Source of the DNA: Aspidiotus rigidus
Taxonomy: Eukaryota > Arthropoda > Insecta > Hemiptera > Diaspididae
DNA: 64,000 bases
Direction of reading: 5' to 3'
Assembly (NCBI GenBank): GCA_035079385.1
Contig: JAVHKY010000013.1
Span: 6,508,001 to 6,572,000, forward strand
Position 1 is the first letter of the stretch. Each line of letters begins with the position of its first letter. The notes under the pieces were generated by a model. It worked only from the letters and a program-made list of their open reading frames with translations, ran no database searches and was not told the DNA's origin. Positions 53,800 through 64,000 of the stretch are shown piece by piece. The translations under genes and the position numbers were made by a program.

Positions 53800-54900
53800 A
53801 TGTATTATTTGCGATCGAGTGGCATTAGGTTAATGTAAGTTGTTGCGATCGTCAGTATATTTTTTATATAAGTACTCGTATGATCACCGAACCGGAGATA
53901 TGGTATTACACCGGGCAAAACCAATGTCTTTTTGTCATCAATCAAGCGAGTACCATTACATTTGTTGTGATTATTCAGAGATTTTGCGTTGTTTATCTTA
54001 CGCTTTATTTTATATTACCGTAGCGCAAGCGGAAGTAGACCTACACCGCCCAAAACAGATCTCAATACGGCTCTACAAGGAAAGAAGATACAAAAATTAG
54101 AGGCGTGTTTGGGTCAGATGCGCAAAAACAAGGACGCCGAAGAAATGCGCAGAACTAAGAGTTGCGCAAAGCCAACAAAAGATGCGCAAAACGGACGAGA
54201 TGCGCGACCGCCCAATTGAAGAAGTTAGTTTTCTGTTCACATCTTTGTCTATATGAATTCTGGCTGTATGTTTGGTAAAATGCGCGGTACCATTGATAAG
54301 TTTTCCTATGAGGGTTCTAAAATGATTGTTGGGTATCATGCGCAAGTACATGTACACGCAAATGCACCACGGATAAGACTGAACTTCGGGACAAAGTTAA
54401 ATCAGGGTGGCCGAATGTCACAAACCTATTTCCAGTAGACCAATAGCGCTCCTATATGTCAGTATAGAAACTAAGTGAACAAATTTTCCCTCTACGGTGA
54501 TCCGTTCAATGATGCGAAACTGAACGACAACAATGGAGCCACACTCATAGATGAAAGTCCAAAATTTTTCAGATAAATCATGAAATACACGACAATTATT
54601 AATAGAATTTGAAGCGTTGCGTGGAAAAGGGGCCGTAGTCGTAGGCCCGTTTTCCAAAAAGGCGTTTATCATGTTCCACGATCTCTACTATATTATATCT
54701 ACAAGTTTTTGTTGCTCCAAAATGACATTAGAGCGCATTATAACAAAATTAGGGAGAGTCTATTTGGTGTAGAAGTACTATGCTTTGAAATTTCAAAGAC
54801 ATTTTTCTCAAAACTAACACTTTCATAGGAGGCCCCTTTTCCACGAACCGCTTCATTTCTGTTTTCTCAATTCCAGAGACCAGCCAATATAAATAGCCGC
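53800..54900. other. Spacer with uncharacterised frames
   Basis: Open frames of 60-90 codons at 53840-54100 and 54253-54438 lack motifs. TGCGCAAAACRAGG-like words recur at 54117-54200. No confident feature. Confidence 0.3.
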
Positions 54901-54909
54901 GCAACAGAA

Positions 54910-55143
54910 TTGAGAAGAAAACACCTACGAAGCAAGACACCTTTACAACCATCTCTCTTTTTTGTGGGACGTTTTCATGCCAAAGATTTCACCGCATTTT
55001 TTGTTGTAATTAACAAAACCAAGTATAAACTGCCAAACGCCATTGAAGCTTTGCTTCTAATTTTCAAGCTGTTCTTCTTGGCCGATTTTGGATTCCGGCT
55101 CTATGTAGTCATATTTGGGGTAAGCCCAAGTTATCTATTTTGA
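54910..55143 (+). pseudogene. ORF with TE-like KLPNAIEALLLIFKLF segment
   Basis: A 77-codon frame with FHAKDFTAFFVVINKTKYK and LPNAIEALLLIFKLFFLADF. I have a vague impression of similar segments in zinc-finger ORFs of arthropod repeats, but cannot name the family. It lies just upstream of the MULE-like remnant. Confidence 0.25.
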
Positions 55144-55203
55144 TATGAAGGAACAAGTTCAGCGTTTTACGACTCAGCAAAACGTACTCATCTCGGAACT
55201 AAG

Positions 55204-56189
55204 ATGTCCAATATTAGTTGTTGTCATTGTAAAAAGGGAGTTTGGTTTGAAAATTATCATAGTCTACAAAAACATTTAACAAAGGTCCATTCACATGAAA
55301 AATATTTTACGTGCACAGATTGCTTGCGCTCGTATGCAACCCTTAATTCTTTTCGTTCTGTCAGCAGAACTGAAGTCTTGAAGCAGATAAGTGCGCTCTC
55401 GGGCATACTGTGTCGTACGGGAAGTAATATTAAGCACGGAAGAAGAAGGATGCTAGAACGGAGGAGTAGTAGCGATGAAAAAATATAAACTGACGGTAGC
55501 CTATCCTTGAAAGATTCGCGCACGGAGGGTGAATCACACGAACTTAATTTTTCTGAACGGAAACCTACGGAGAGGCGATTATGCAACTGCACTGCCAATC
55601 TGCTTCTTGCATGCACCTGCTCGAGGCTTAAACCTCAGAGTTGTTCCTCGAAAAGTGGGGAGAAGTAAAAAATGAGTTTGCCGTACATTTTGAAAGCGAG
55701 TGGCTTTCAAAGAATTCTGGATGGTTCAAAGGTGCAGCGGTCGATTACCATCGACGAACAATGGATTGGAGCCGACCAATAGTGTAATGAGGTTCGAGCA
55801 TACTCTTGTTGCCGGTCGGGCAATTTCTAAATGGCGTCGGAGACTTACTAGTGAAGTGGTCGAAAGACAGAGACCCAGCCTGAAGGATCAACTCACCGCA
55901 AAGTACGTCAAAACTTTATTGAATCTTGCAGAAAATTTGGTCATCATTTGATGAGTACAGACGCTGCAGCACCGACGTCTGGGTTGTAAGCATTAATTCA
56001 GTCGACCTTCCCGCATCCAGTTGCACATGCCCGCCGCACCTCAAGCGAAAAGTATGTAAACATGTTCTTGGCATGAAAATTCGACTAGGACAGGTTGAGG
56101 TACCCCTTGCAGCCAAGGAAGTACCGCTGAGTCAAAAAAGGAAGCGAGGCCGTCCGAAGTTTGTAAAACGTGCTATGCTCCGTGACTGA
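55204..56189 (+). pseudogene. MULE-like transposase remnant (zinc finger + SWIM)
   Basis: The N-terminal frame (55204-55488) has a CCHCKKGVWFENYHSLQKHL finger with a closing HLTKVH, then a CTDC half-finger lacking its histidines. After 55640, FLEKWGEVKNEFAVHFESEW leads, across a frame break, to LPSTNNGLEPTNSVMRFEHT, a motif near the C-terminal end of Mutator-like transposases. Frame 55926-56189 has a SWIM zinc motif, CTCPPHLKRKVCKHVLGM, and a basic tail QKRKRGRPKF. The catalytic core is deleted. The finger may belong to a different element. Confidence 0.62.
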
Positions 56190-56199
56190 TGATCAACAC

Positions 56200-56830
56200 T
56201 GTGTGCGTTTTTAATTGAAAACAAAAAATTTTTCACGTTTTCTCCCCCGTTAAATGTTCTTTTTACCGTCAATAAATTTTTTTCATGTGATTATTTTTTA
56301 GTCCTTTGTTTATTACATTTATTACGCGTTCAACATTTTTCCTTCGTTCAGTCATTTTTGTCTTCGAGATAATGACTCTTCCTCCGTGGTTTAACCTGTT
56401 CCTTCCGTGCCGATAAATGGTACCCTTTTTATACTACTTTGGAAGACACATTATTAGACATTATAAATAATACTTCGAAATATAGAATCGTTTTTATTTC
56501 ATTTCCGACACATTCACACTGGAATCGAAAACTGAGTATAAATAAAACATACTCTTCATCATCAGAACCTATGGATGTACGTTCTCACCTTATTAGATAC
56601 TTACCAAATTTCCTCCCTCAAAATGGCCTTAGGTGCAGTCTTTGTGCAGAAGCCGCCGAGCCTCCCCCACTTCTCCTGCCGACTCATAATCACCTCCAAT
56701 TTCTTGTCTTCACTCTTCCGATTCCCTAATCTTCTAATCTTCAACCAATTCTGGTGACAAACAAATACGCCTCCGATTTAACCTCTCTTTTAATAAATCC
56801 TTAATCGCGAACCTTTTACAACAATCTATC
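56200..56830. other. Spacer
   Basis: No motif except hydrophobic short frames. It may be LINE 5' debris given what follows. Confidence 0.3.
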
Positions 56831-57085
56831 TAACCTCCCGTTCTTGGCTCTTGCCTCATCCTGATATGTGTCTAAACCTTACTCAAATTCCTAAATCCAA
56901 AAACACCATCCCCATTGAACATATCAAAAACAAAATAGAAAAATATCATTTTACAATTCACCTCACGGACGGATCGAAATGTAAATCTTTAAAATAAAAT
57001 GGCCAATCCTTTGCCTGTATACGGAGAAATATTCTCTCGTACTATTCGCAATATAGCACCTATATTCGTGGCTATATTCGCATGC
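56830..57085 (+). pseudogene. LINE RNase H start fragment
   Basis: The frame reads SWLLPHPDMCLNLTQIPKSK-like text, then IEHIKNKIEKYHFTIHLTDGSK, a stop, and SRTIRNIAPIFVA. This matches the region where LINE ORF2 enters RNase H (PPW...D..L...K......YTDGSK...RI.N.ASIF.AE). It is short and broken. Confidence 0.55.
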
Positions 57086-57475
57086 CTTTCCCCCCCTCGC
57101 TCACTTTCCTCCTATGTGGTGTTACGAACTCTCGGTTTCATCGAAGACGTGTGAAGGCAGCCGTACTTCGCTCGCTCGGCGTTCGTACGGCGGAATTCCT
57201 ATCCTTTTCCTTCTCCTTTTTGGTCTCTCCTCTCTCTTTTTTTTTCTTCCTCGTAATCAGTGACGGTGGTAGTTTTATCGCCACGGATTACTTCTCTCCT
57301 GAACGTCCTTTCTAATCGTTCTACGTTATACGTTTCGAATTTTTCTTGAGTTTTTTTTTCTTTCTTTGTTGCGCGTCATTGCATTTATGTTTGACGCTGA
57401 GACTTTCAGTTTTGTTTTTTTTGACTGAATCACCGTCTAAAATCATTTGCGACGCCGGGCAAGGTTGGTGTGTCA

Positions 57476-58417
57476 TCTGTCATCAGGGGCGGATTTAGCT
57501 ATTTCGCCGCTGTAGACAGTTCAGATTCTGCCGCCTCTATTTCTTGAAAAGAAGTACTTAAAAATTTTTTTTATCCAATTCCCATATACAAAATAACCTA
57601 TTTTACTGAAAAAAAAAAATAATAAAAACAGGAGATAAATACGTACTGACATACTAGAAAAATTTTTTTCTTGACTTATGTTCAGCAAAAGAATTTATAA
57701 TTTCACTAAAGTCTAAGGATAAAAATAACTCTGATTCTATCGCTAAAATCATTAAATGATTCAAACGGTCTTCCGTCATTGTAGATCTCATGTAGTTTTT
57801 GATGCGCTTCAGACACGAAAACGATCGTTCGGCGCTACAATTTTTCACGGCTGTGCTAGTAAAGATGCGATAAGCAATATCAACATTTGGGAATAATGAT
57901 TGAAGTTCATTTTCGTGAAGAAGCCGAAGTAATTCTACTGGGGAGCTTTTTTCAATTCCCTTTCCTTTGCAATACAATTGAAAATGAATTAATTCATCAA
58001 TAAATGACCCTTCTAAATCACCTTCAAAATGTTTCCGCAATTTTTCAGCCTCTATTCGTAATTCGTTTCCACTGAGTTCTCCAAATTGTAGAAGGGCATT
58101 AAATTTCTTGAAAATGGCCTCGTATTCTTGGTATCTATCTTCGAGATCAGTTTTTATAGCATCCAGAATAGGTAAGAACGAATTTATCCTGAAATTCCTT
58201 CCACCTTCGAATTCGATATGTCCTTCATTTGTTTCATCAGCCCGGATACGTCTGTACTTCTTACGTTTCACGTCAGCGATATACATTTTATTTATCGACA
58301 GTTTTTTGGCTTTCTCTTCAAACAAGTCAAGAAAGGAAAAAAAGGGGAAAAAGGAAAAAATTGCCGCTCTAGGCAGTGCCTACTCTGCCTATACGTAAAT
58401 CCATGGCTGTCTGTCAT
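57476..58417 (-). mobile_element. Internally deleted hAT element with 8-bp target duplication
   Basis: TCTGTCAT occurs at 57476-57483 and 58410-58417. Between them the element (57484-58409, 926 bp) starts CAGGGGCGGATTTAG and ends, in complement, CAGCCATGGATTTACG, imperfect inverted ends. An 8-bp duplication and CAG-type ends are hallmarks of hAT transposons. Only the C-terminal part of the transposase remains. Confidence 0.85.
57654..58325 (-). pseudogene. hAT transposase C-terminal region (dimerisation domain)
   Basis: This 223-codon frame ends with YRIFTSTAVKNCSAERSFSC, LKRIKNYMRSTMTEDRLNHL and MILAIESE. That is the hAT C-terminal dimerisation domain (CSAERSFS.L..IK...R..M...RL..L). Residues about 45-130 are the preceding helical region. 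The frame is intact but lacks the N-terminal BED finger and the catalytic first half. The element is therefore non-autonomous. Confidence 0.8.
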
Positions 58418-58567
58418 CTCGCCCTGGTGATTGATACACCTCTCAATACGAGAAGTCCTTCGAAAATCAACTTTTCGCATTTCGGCGAGACCAGTTAAAG
58501 CTCCTCCAATACTCTGCACGAGTCTTACATGTTTTTATCAGGTTTTCTTTTCTTATTATTATTTCTT

Positions 58568-58609
58568 ATAATTTCCCTTGTTTTTTTTTTTTTTTTTTTT
58601 TTTTTTTTT
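58568..58609. repeat. Poly-T tract
   Basis: A T homopolymer of about 30 bases with T-rich flanks. It could be the tail of a minus-strand retroelement insertion; nothing else supports that. Confidence 0.7.
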
Positions 58610-59300
58610 GTTCCGACTTATCATTTCCATTTTGTGTTATATTTGTTTAGTCTATTTTGGACTCACATACCTTGGTTTCGTTTTCATTATTATTTTAGTT
58701 ACTTTTATTTTATTCTATTTTCTTTTCCTTTTCTTTTTTTTCCCTCAAAATTAAAATTACATTCCGTCGCAATTTACTACGATTTTGTTCTCTCGAATGC
58801 GATACCATCAACTATGGGACGAAAACATACGCTGCGCTGAATCTTTGGCTTGATTGAATTTAAACAAAAAAAAGATGGTGTTAGCGTGAACACCCATGGC
58901 AGGGTCGTGAGTGGCGTATAAGGTATGTCGTAAAGCTCAAACTTTCTTCATTTCGTTCCGGCTTCGGACTGATTTCTATAATCTCAACTACACTACGTGA
59001 CCCGGTATTCGATTGCCGACTGCCCCCCCCCCCTTGCTTTTATTTATTTTAGATAAGCCTACAAAACTTAGTACTGACACGATACACTCGCTGTTTCTGC
59101 AGTGCTAACTCGAACACACATTCCCTGAGGTAAACTACAAGTCTCTTTCTCTGCTCTCCCTAGTCTATCCGAGCCTCAATCCATATATCTCTCCTACTCA
59201 GCCTATTTTATTCTTCAGATGAGAATCGAGGTTCCTGGGATACGGTCAAGCGTGACCCTCCCCTCCGTGTTCTCCAGTGTCGAATCTCACTCTGCTTCAG
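58610..59300. other. Spacer with T- and C-runs
   Basis: Pyrimidine-rich sequence with a C run near 59024. No gene seen. Confidence 0.35.
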
Positions 59301-59329
59301 GCTAGACTCTGTAGCTCAAGTTTTGATTA

Positions 59330-59740
59330 AAGTGTGTGTTCCGGTCAAACCGGAGACCAATCCTCAAAATTATAAACTACAATACGGAGAGGTGTTTTCT
59401 GAACACTGAGTTCCTCTTTGGAGAGCCGACCTTGTGCTCTATGTGGCCTACTATGGAGTCAAACATGCTCCTTAATGTCACACCTAGTAGTAAATTCCTC
59501 CTCCTCACTGATTCACTCTCCTCTCTTCATTTTGGCGCCATACCTGCCCCATCGATTGGATGCTCTCTAACATAAGTCTGATGGCCTGAATGGTTCTTAC
59601 CTCCAGCCGTGATCGCTGTCTCTTTGGGATACCCGAACTTGTGCAAAACCACCTCCACCAAATTATGACACGTCCTATCCACTGGGATGTTCGCTCGTCT
59701 ATCAACCTCGACTTGACCATTTCCGTGAGCCAAATTCCAC
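59330..59740 (+). pseudogene. Possible LINE RNase H scrap
   Basis: SSKFLLLTDSLSSLHFGAIP near 59489-59550 resembles the LLLTDSLSSL RNase H motif of the LINEs in this window. Nothing else in the area aligns well. Confidence 0.35.
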
Positions 59741-59779
59741 TATTGTACTATCGGCACCGATTCTACGACGCATAGGACT

Positions 59780-61250
59780 GCTAATGTTTTACCTGGAAAA
59801 ATTGAAAATTGTTTTGTTGAAACGCAGAGTTTGTACCAATATTGCTTATTAACAATCAGTAAATCGGTTGGACCCGATCGTCAACTTTTCGTCTAATTTC
59901 ATAGTCTCTTCTAATTTCAACTCCATAATTTTCCGAAACAGTTATAATAGGGTGGGGGGGGGGGACCTGGGCAATTCTTGCAAATGATGTTGGATTTGGA
60001 ATATTTTCATTTTGGCCGAGCATACGGCAAATTTTTCAGAACTACCCCGCATAGAACAGTTTCCCTGTTAAAATTGTCCTGATCCACTTATCAGTCTTAT
60101 CGATTGTAGCGCTTCTAGCGAGTTACCGACCCGTACTGTATCATCTTTCAATACTTGATCCAAAGTCATTGGGTTTCCAAAAATTGAAATGACAGACACA
60201 CTAATCTTCTGCGTGATACAACGGTGGGATCAGAAAGCAGAACAGGGATTTCATTATGTCAAATGATGATTTTCTGAAGCATAATATGTCCAATGGAAGC
60301 ACTATTCTTTCCCTAAGCTTATATTTTCAGGTGGAAAATATAGCCAATAGCGCTCTTATCAAACGTATTATACATTGGAAAACTACTATTTGTAGAATAA
60401 TGACATCATGAAATCCAGCCCTCCACTCTGTAATCTGGTGGCCCCACCGTTCTGGTTTGATACCACCCGAACTCCCAAGTTAAAATTCAATAGTTACGTC
60501 ACGTCTCTACGATTTTGACACAGGTTTTAAAATATAAGGAGCTCAAACGCGGTAATAAGTGGAATTGTTGTAGAGTTGTATAGGAGGGGAACGAATGGTG
60601 TTTTTGGAAGGAGAAATAAACCTGAGGAAATTTGGATTTTTAAGCTATACACCCGTAGTGATCGACTTGGAAAAATTTCGATCAGAAAAAAAACTCCAGC
60701 GTACTTCGTTAACTGCTCGGGGTTGCCTTAATCGACTCGCTGAGGTTCTAATCCAAATGGCGCGATAAACGTAGCACAAAAATCGATGCCACATACAACA
60801 CCGCTTTTTCTGACTTGACGTGAAAGAAAATATTATTTTATAAGACAAAATATTTCGTTATTGCATAGCCGATAGTGAGATACGCAATTCAAAGAAAGTA
60901 TACAATCGCGAACGGTACTCGGGGAACGGACACAGCTGTACAGATATATGGACTCTAACAACGGTAAGGGGAGTTATTTTAAATCATTAGACCAAAAATA
61001 AAGATAGTCATCTGCAAAATACGTACGTTTGCATCAGCCACGAACGTGCAGTGCAGTGTACGGAGAGGACATAAAAGACGGTGTTTACCGAGTTTTTGAT
61101 GAGAAGTGGCATTTGCGTTTTTTCGTAACCCAGATAAGAGAGTGGTCTCTAAAATATTTTCACAAGCGAAATGATAAGTTTTTTTCATTAGTTTTGAAAA
61201 AGAAAAATAGAGCCTATTTAATTAATTTTCTGAGGAAAAAATTGTAGCCC
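59780..61250. other. Intergenic DNA upstream of the paralogue
   Basis: A G run lies near 59953. A segment with TTTCCCTGTTAAAATTGTCC (60060) echoes 46970-46990. A 72-codon frame at 61029-61247 ends just before exon 1 of the paralogue and may be 5' UTR or noise. No motif. Confidence 0.3.
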
Positions 61251-61259
61251 GCCATCGCA

Positions 61260-62362
61260 ATGAAACACGTAATTTTGATGATTGTTTTAGCCTTATCGAA
61301 GGGTAAGTGTAAATTGTGTATATATTTTGATGTACATAATATAGTATTTTTCGTTCATCATCACGACACTACAGTGTCAAAACCAATCAAAAGGTTGCAC
61401 CTTGTCGACCACTGTCTTCGAGTTAATGGAAAAATATGGTCCAAAATTAAAATTTTTTCGTGATATTTAACGTCATACAACCTTTCAAAGGTGCCATTTC
61501 GTCAATCTCTTCCAAAAGATCAGTTGTAATGTGATCGCAATCAAAAAGTATGGAAAAATTTAGGACCATGTTATACTTTTTTCCAGACATGAACGTGGCA
61601 GCTTGCTCTAGCGCTTACAATGTAGTCACTGTTACATCTCTTCTCTGTAGGGTCGGCGCGTATTCACTGACACTATAAAATCAGTTGTTTCTTCTTTTTC
61701 CTTGCTGTCTCCGTTTTCAGTGCCTTTTACTTATTACGTGCTTTATGGAGTACGGATGATTGGCGAAAGTATGTTAGGTTATTCTGTAATCGTTAGCTGT
61801 ACAGTGCTTTGAACTACATTGCCCGACTTGTTTCTTCATCATTTTGCCGCTATTCTTCCCCCTCTCCTTCTCAGTCGTGTAAATGAAAAGTTTTTATGAA
61901 GATAGGTGCGTCCTAGCTTGTTATTAGTTCCCAGGAATGAACCCTAAATTGAATAACTATATCGATCTCCTCAATACTTGTGCACCTCTAGTCTTCAAGA
62001 ATATCAATGATCGAGCAGTTGTTATATTGCAGTTTGTACAATTTGTACCGCTATGCAAAAACGTTCACAAATATCAGGCGTTGTTTTACCACTTTCCGGT
62101 CTTTTGTCTACCATTCCATAAGACACAGTTCATGCTGAAATTTTCACAGAAGTTTCAATTTCTATTAAAAAAAAATCTCCGAGGCTGCAGAAAAATGGTA
62201 CGCCACTTACTTGACACGTTTTCCACGGATACTCTGTTTTGAATAGTTAATATGTTACTGTCCATGTATGAATGTTTTATAATGAACTGTACAGTTTTAA
62301 ATTTTAATGCTTTTTGCTCTTCCTTTATAGAGTCATATCCTCTGAATCCAGACATCCAGAAA
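61260..62362 (+). CDS. Paralogue of the nine-exon gene, exons 1 and 2
   Basis: Exon 1 (61260-61302, 43 nt) encodes MKHVILMIVLALSK and ends in phase 1 at GTAAGT. Exon 2 (62331-62362, 32 nt) follows a TTCCTTTATAG acceptor, gives ESYPLNPDIQK and ends in phase 0 at GTGAGT. Lengths, phases and sequence match exons 1 and 2 at 32743 and 40346 (MEYVIFIIFLAILK; ESHPLHPEILK). A short hydrophobic N-terminus indicates a signal peptide. No match to exon 3 (YDQYMKDFE...) is visible before the window ends, so the gene either continues beyond it or was cut by LINE debris. Confidence 0.6.
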
Positions 62363-62369
62363 GTGAGTC

Positions 62370-63170
62370 TTTTTTTTAAATCCCATTTTTCTCATTTTCA
62401 ACTAGTTATGAACATAGATATGCGATTTATCATGTTTATCACTGGGCATTAGGTAGCCATGGAAAAGCATTTATAAAAGGAAAAATATAAGAAGGTTGAA
62501 ACCTGGCACATCATTATGCTGAGAACGCGCTAGAAATCTTACATCATTTATTTATTCATCTCATTTCTTTGTGAGGTTTTTCGTTCCAAGGCTTTAGACC
62601 CCAAAAACAGAATAGCCGACGAAGGTTCGAACTTTCTCTCAATAAACCTTTGACATTAACGCTCTACTCCAACTATTTGTAGGTATTTTAATCTTCGACC
62701 CTCGCCTCGGCCTACGTCATATAAGGCCGGAATGCAGAAAATAGGAAACAGCGCAGTGGATTCGTTCGCGAAGGAGTTTTTGGTGTACAATGGCGCAGTG
62801 AGGCTGCACGAGGTCGTACCACTCTTTGTCTCCTATCTCATTCTTAATTTTCAATCGATGATAACTCGTTTTGTGCTGTAACAATTTTCCTAAAATTCGA
62901 CTCAAATAATAAAAAATTCTATCCTCTTCAAATTATCTTCCCTCCGGTTACTTCAAAAATCCCTTCATATCTGCGTAACAAACAAAATACTCGTACTTTC
63001 TAGTTTTTTTCCATGAGTGTCTATTTTTAACCCATATCCACTGATTTTGGAGTGCAACATTGTGACATCGCGACATTTCCGTCTTATATGAGTAGGCCGT
63101 GTCCTCGCCCACCCTACTATCCGCTTAGATCTTTCAAAAGTCTCTGAGTAGGATGACACCACCTACATCA
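62370..63170. other. Intronic or intergenic DNA
   Basis: No exon or transposon motif recognised after exon 2 of the paralogue. Minus-strand frames here are short and without motif. Confidence 0.3.
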
Positions 63171-63189
63171 ATAGCATCAGAAACCTTAC

Positions 63190-63990
63190 TCAAGAAAGTG
63201 CGGCAAGTGCGGCCCACTCTCCCTGTCTGACAATGGTTCAGAAACAAAAACCAGAGTAACTCATGCGTATTCCATAAACAGGTCCATTGTTTCCCACCGC
63301 ATCTGTAACATAGCTTCCATATTCACCGCAAAACACCGATGGTTCTTATATTCACCTGCCAACTCCATCCCTCTCAACTCCCTTCACATGGTAAGTTTCT
63401 CCTCTCCACAGACACTCTTCGTCTTCACTCGCTTCTCTCAAGGTCTCTGTTCTGTACACCTTCTCGGACAACGAATCCCCATCACACTTCAAACATTGAA
63501 CTTATGTACTTACAAAGTCAATACATTGCAATTTTTTGCTGTCTTTTTTGCCCATTGTGTTGTTTCAAAAAGAAATAGTGATACTTGGAGAAAAGAAACC
63601 CCCTCCCTCAATCGGAAAATCGCAAAACCAGTCTTCGCCATTGGAAAATTGTATCTACGTCACTGATCTTTCAGCCACGGGCTTCCGAAATCATTTACGC
63701 ACATTTACTTTTTGAATTTGTCGCCCAAACTTTGGAAAAATGAAACCTCTAGAATTTTCTCTTCAATACACGAAAAAACGTTTCTTCCATAAGAACCATT
63801 TTTCAAATGATAATATAAAAATATCCTGACGTGAAGGAAATGATCATTACCAGATTAAGTCATAATAAAACTACCAATCATTCACATCTTGCTCCAATTG
63901 TTACAAAGAAAATTTTAAATGAGCACATCTTCTCATACGCCCTTCTCCAATCCTTCCGCTCGCCAAACCTTCAAAAATGACACTGATACC
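63190..63990 (+). pseudogene. LINE RNase H and C-terminal debris
   Basis: The sequence CTGTCTGACAATGGTTC (63222) begins a TDNGS stretch like FTDGS; next come RICNIASIFTAK-like text (63299-63333), LSTDTLRLHSLLSRS (from 63397), and near 63842 ITRLSHNKTTNHSHL, which resembles the RLRIGHTRLTHSHL segment of the LINE at 21.2 kb. Order and spacing fit one decayed copy. It continues to the edge of the window. Confidence 0.55.
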
Positions 63991-64000
63991 ATTTCCATTA

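Overview
The window is eukaryotic nuclear DNA that is AT-rich, intron-rich and crowded with transposons. The mobile elements are a typical arthropod set: I-group LINEs with RNase H, a Penelope-like element, gypsy, hAT, P-element/THAP9-like, MULE-like, CACTA/TNP2-like, mariner-like foldbacks and non-autonomous Helitrons. The recurrent short motifs suggest an insect, possibly a sap-feeding hemipteran, but that is inference. I saw no tRNA, rRNA, CRISPR array or bacterial-type operon.

Layout. 0-4.5 kb: an unassigned ORF, a pyrimidine-rich stretch and a broken gypsy integrase with a possible LTR. 4.5-15.8 kb: three decayed copies of one CACTA/TNP2-like transposon, interrupted by foldback elements and followed by a block of direct repeats; a cluster of minus-strand coding exons lies at 10.5-11.0 kb. 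16.9-19.6 kb: a LINE scrap, a 958-bp Helitron and a two-exon F-box gene. 21.2-31.4 kb: two I-group LINEs (one 3.7 kb with target duplication), a terminal exon of an unknown gene at 26.7 kb and a second direct-repeat block. 32.7-47.2 kb: a nine-exon gene for a probable secreted protein; its introns hold a Penelope GIY-YIG fragment, a second Helitron in opposite orientation to the first, a LINE scrap and a family of long palindromes. 48-56 kb: a CACTA-ended foldback, a P-element remnant, a small three-exon gene model and a MULE-like remnant. 57.5-58.4 kb: an internally deleted hAT with 8-bp target duplication. 61.2-62.4 kb: the first two exons of a paralogue of the nine-exon gene; LINE debris ends the window.

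The most interesting host content is the pair of paralogous tiny-exon genes, with identical exon 1 and exon 2 lengths and phases. I recognise no known family in them. The most interesting mobile content is the pair of near-identical Helitrons, and three short hairpin inserts flanked by 11-16 bp direct repeats, which look more like retro-insertions than DNA-transposon MITEs. Most other open frames are fragments of dead elements.
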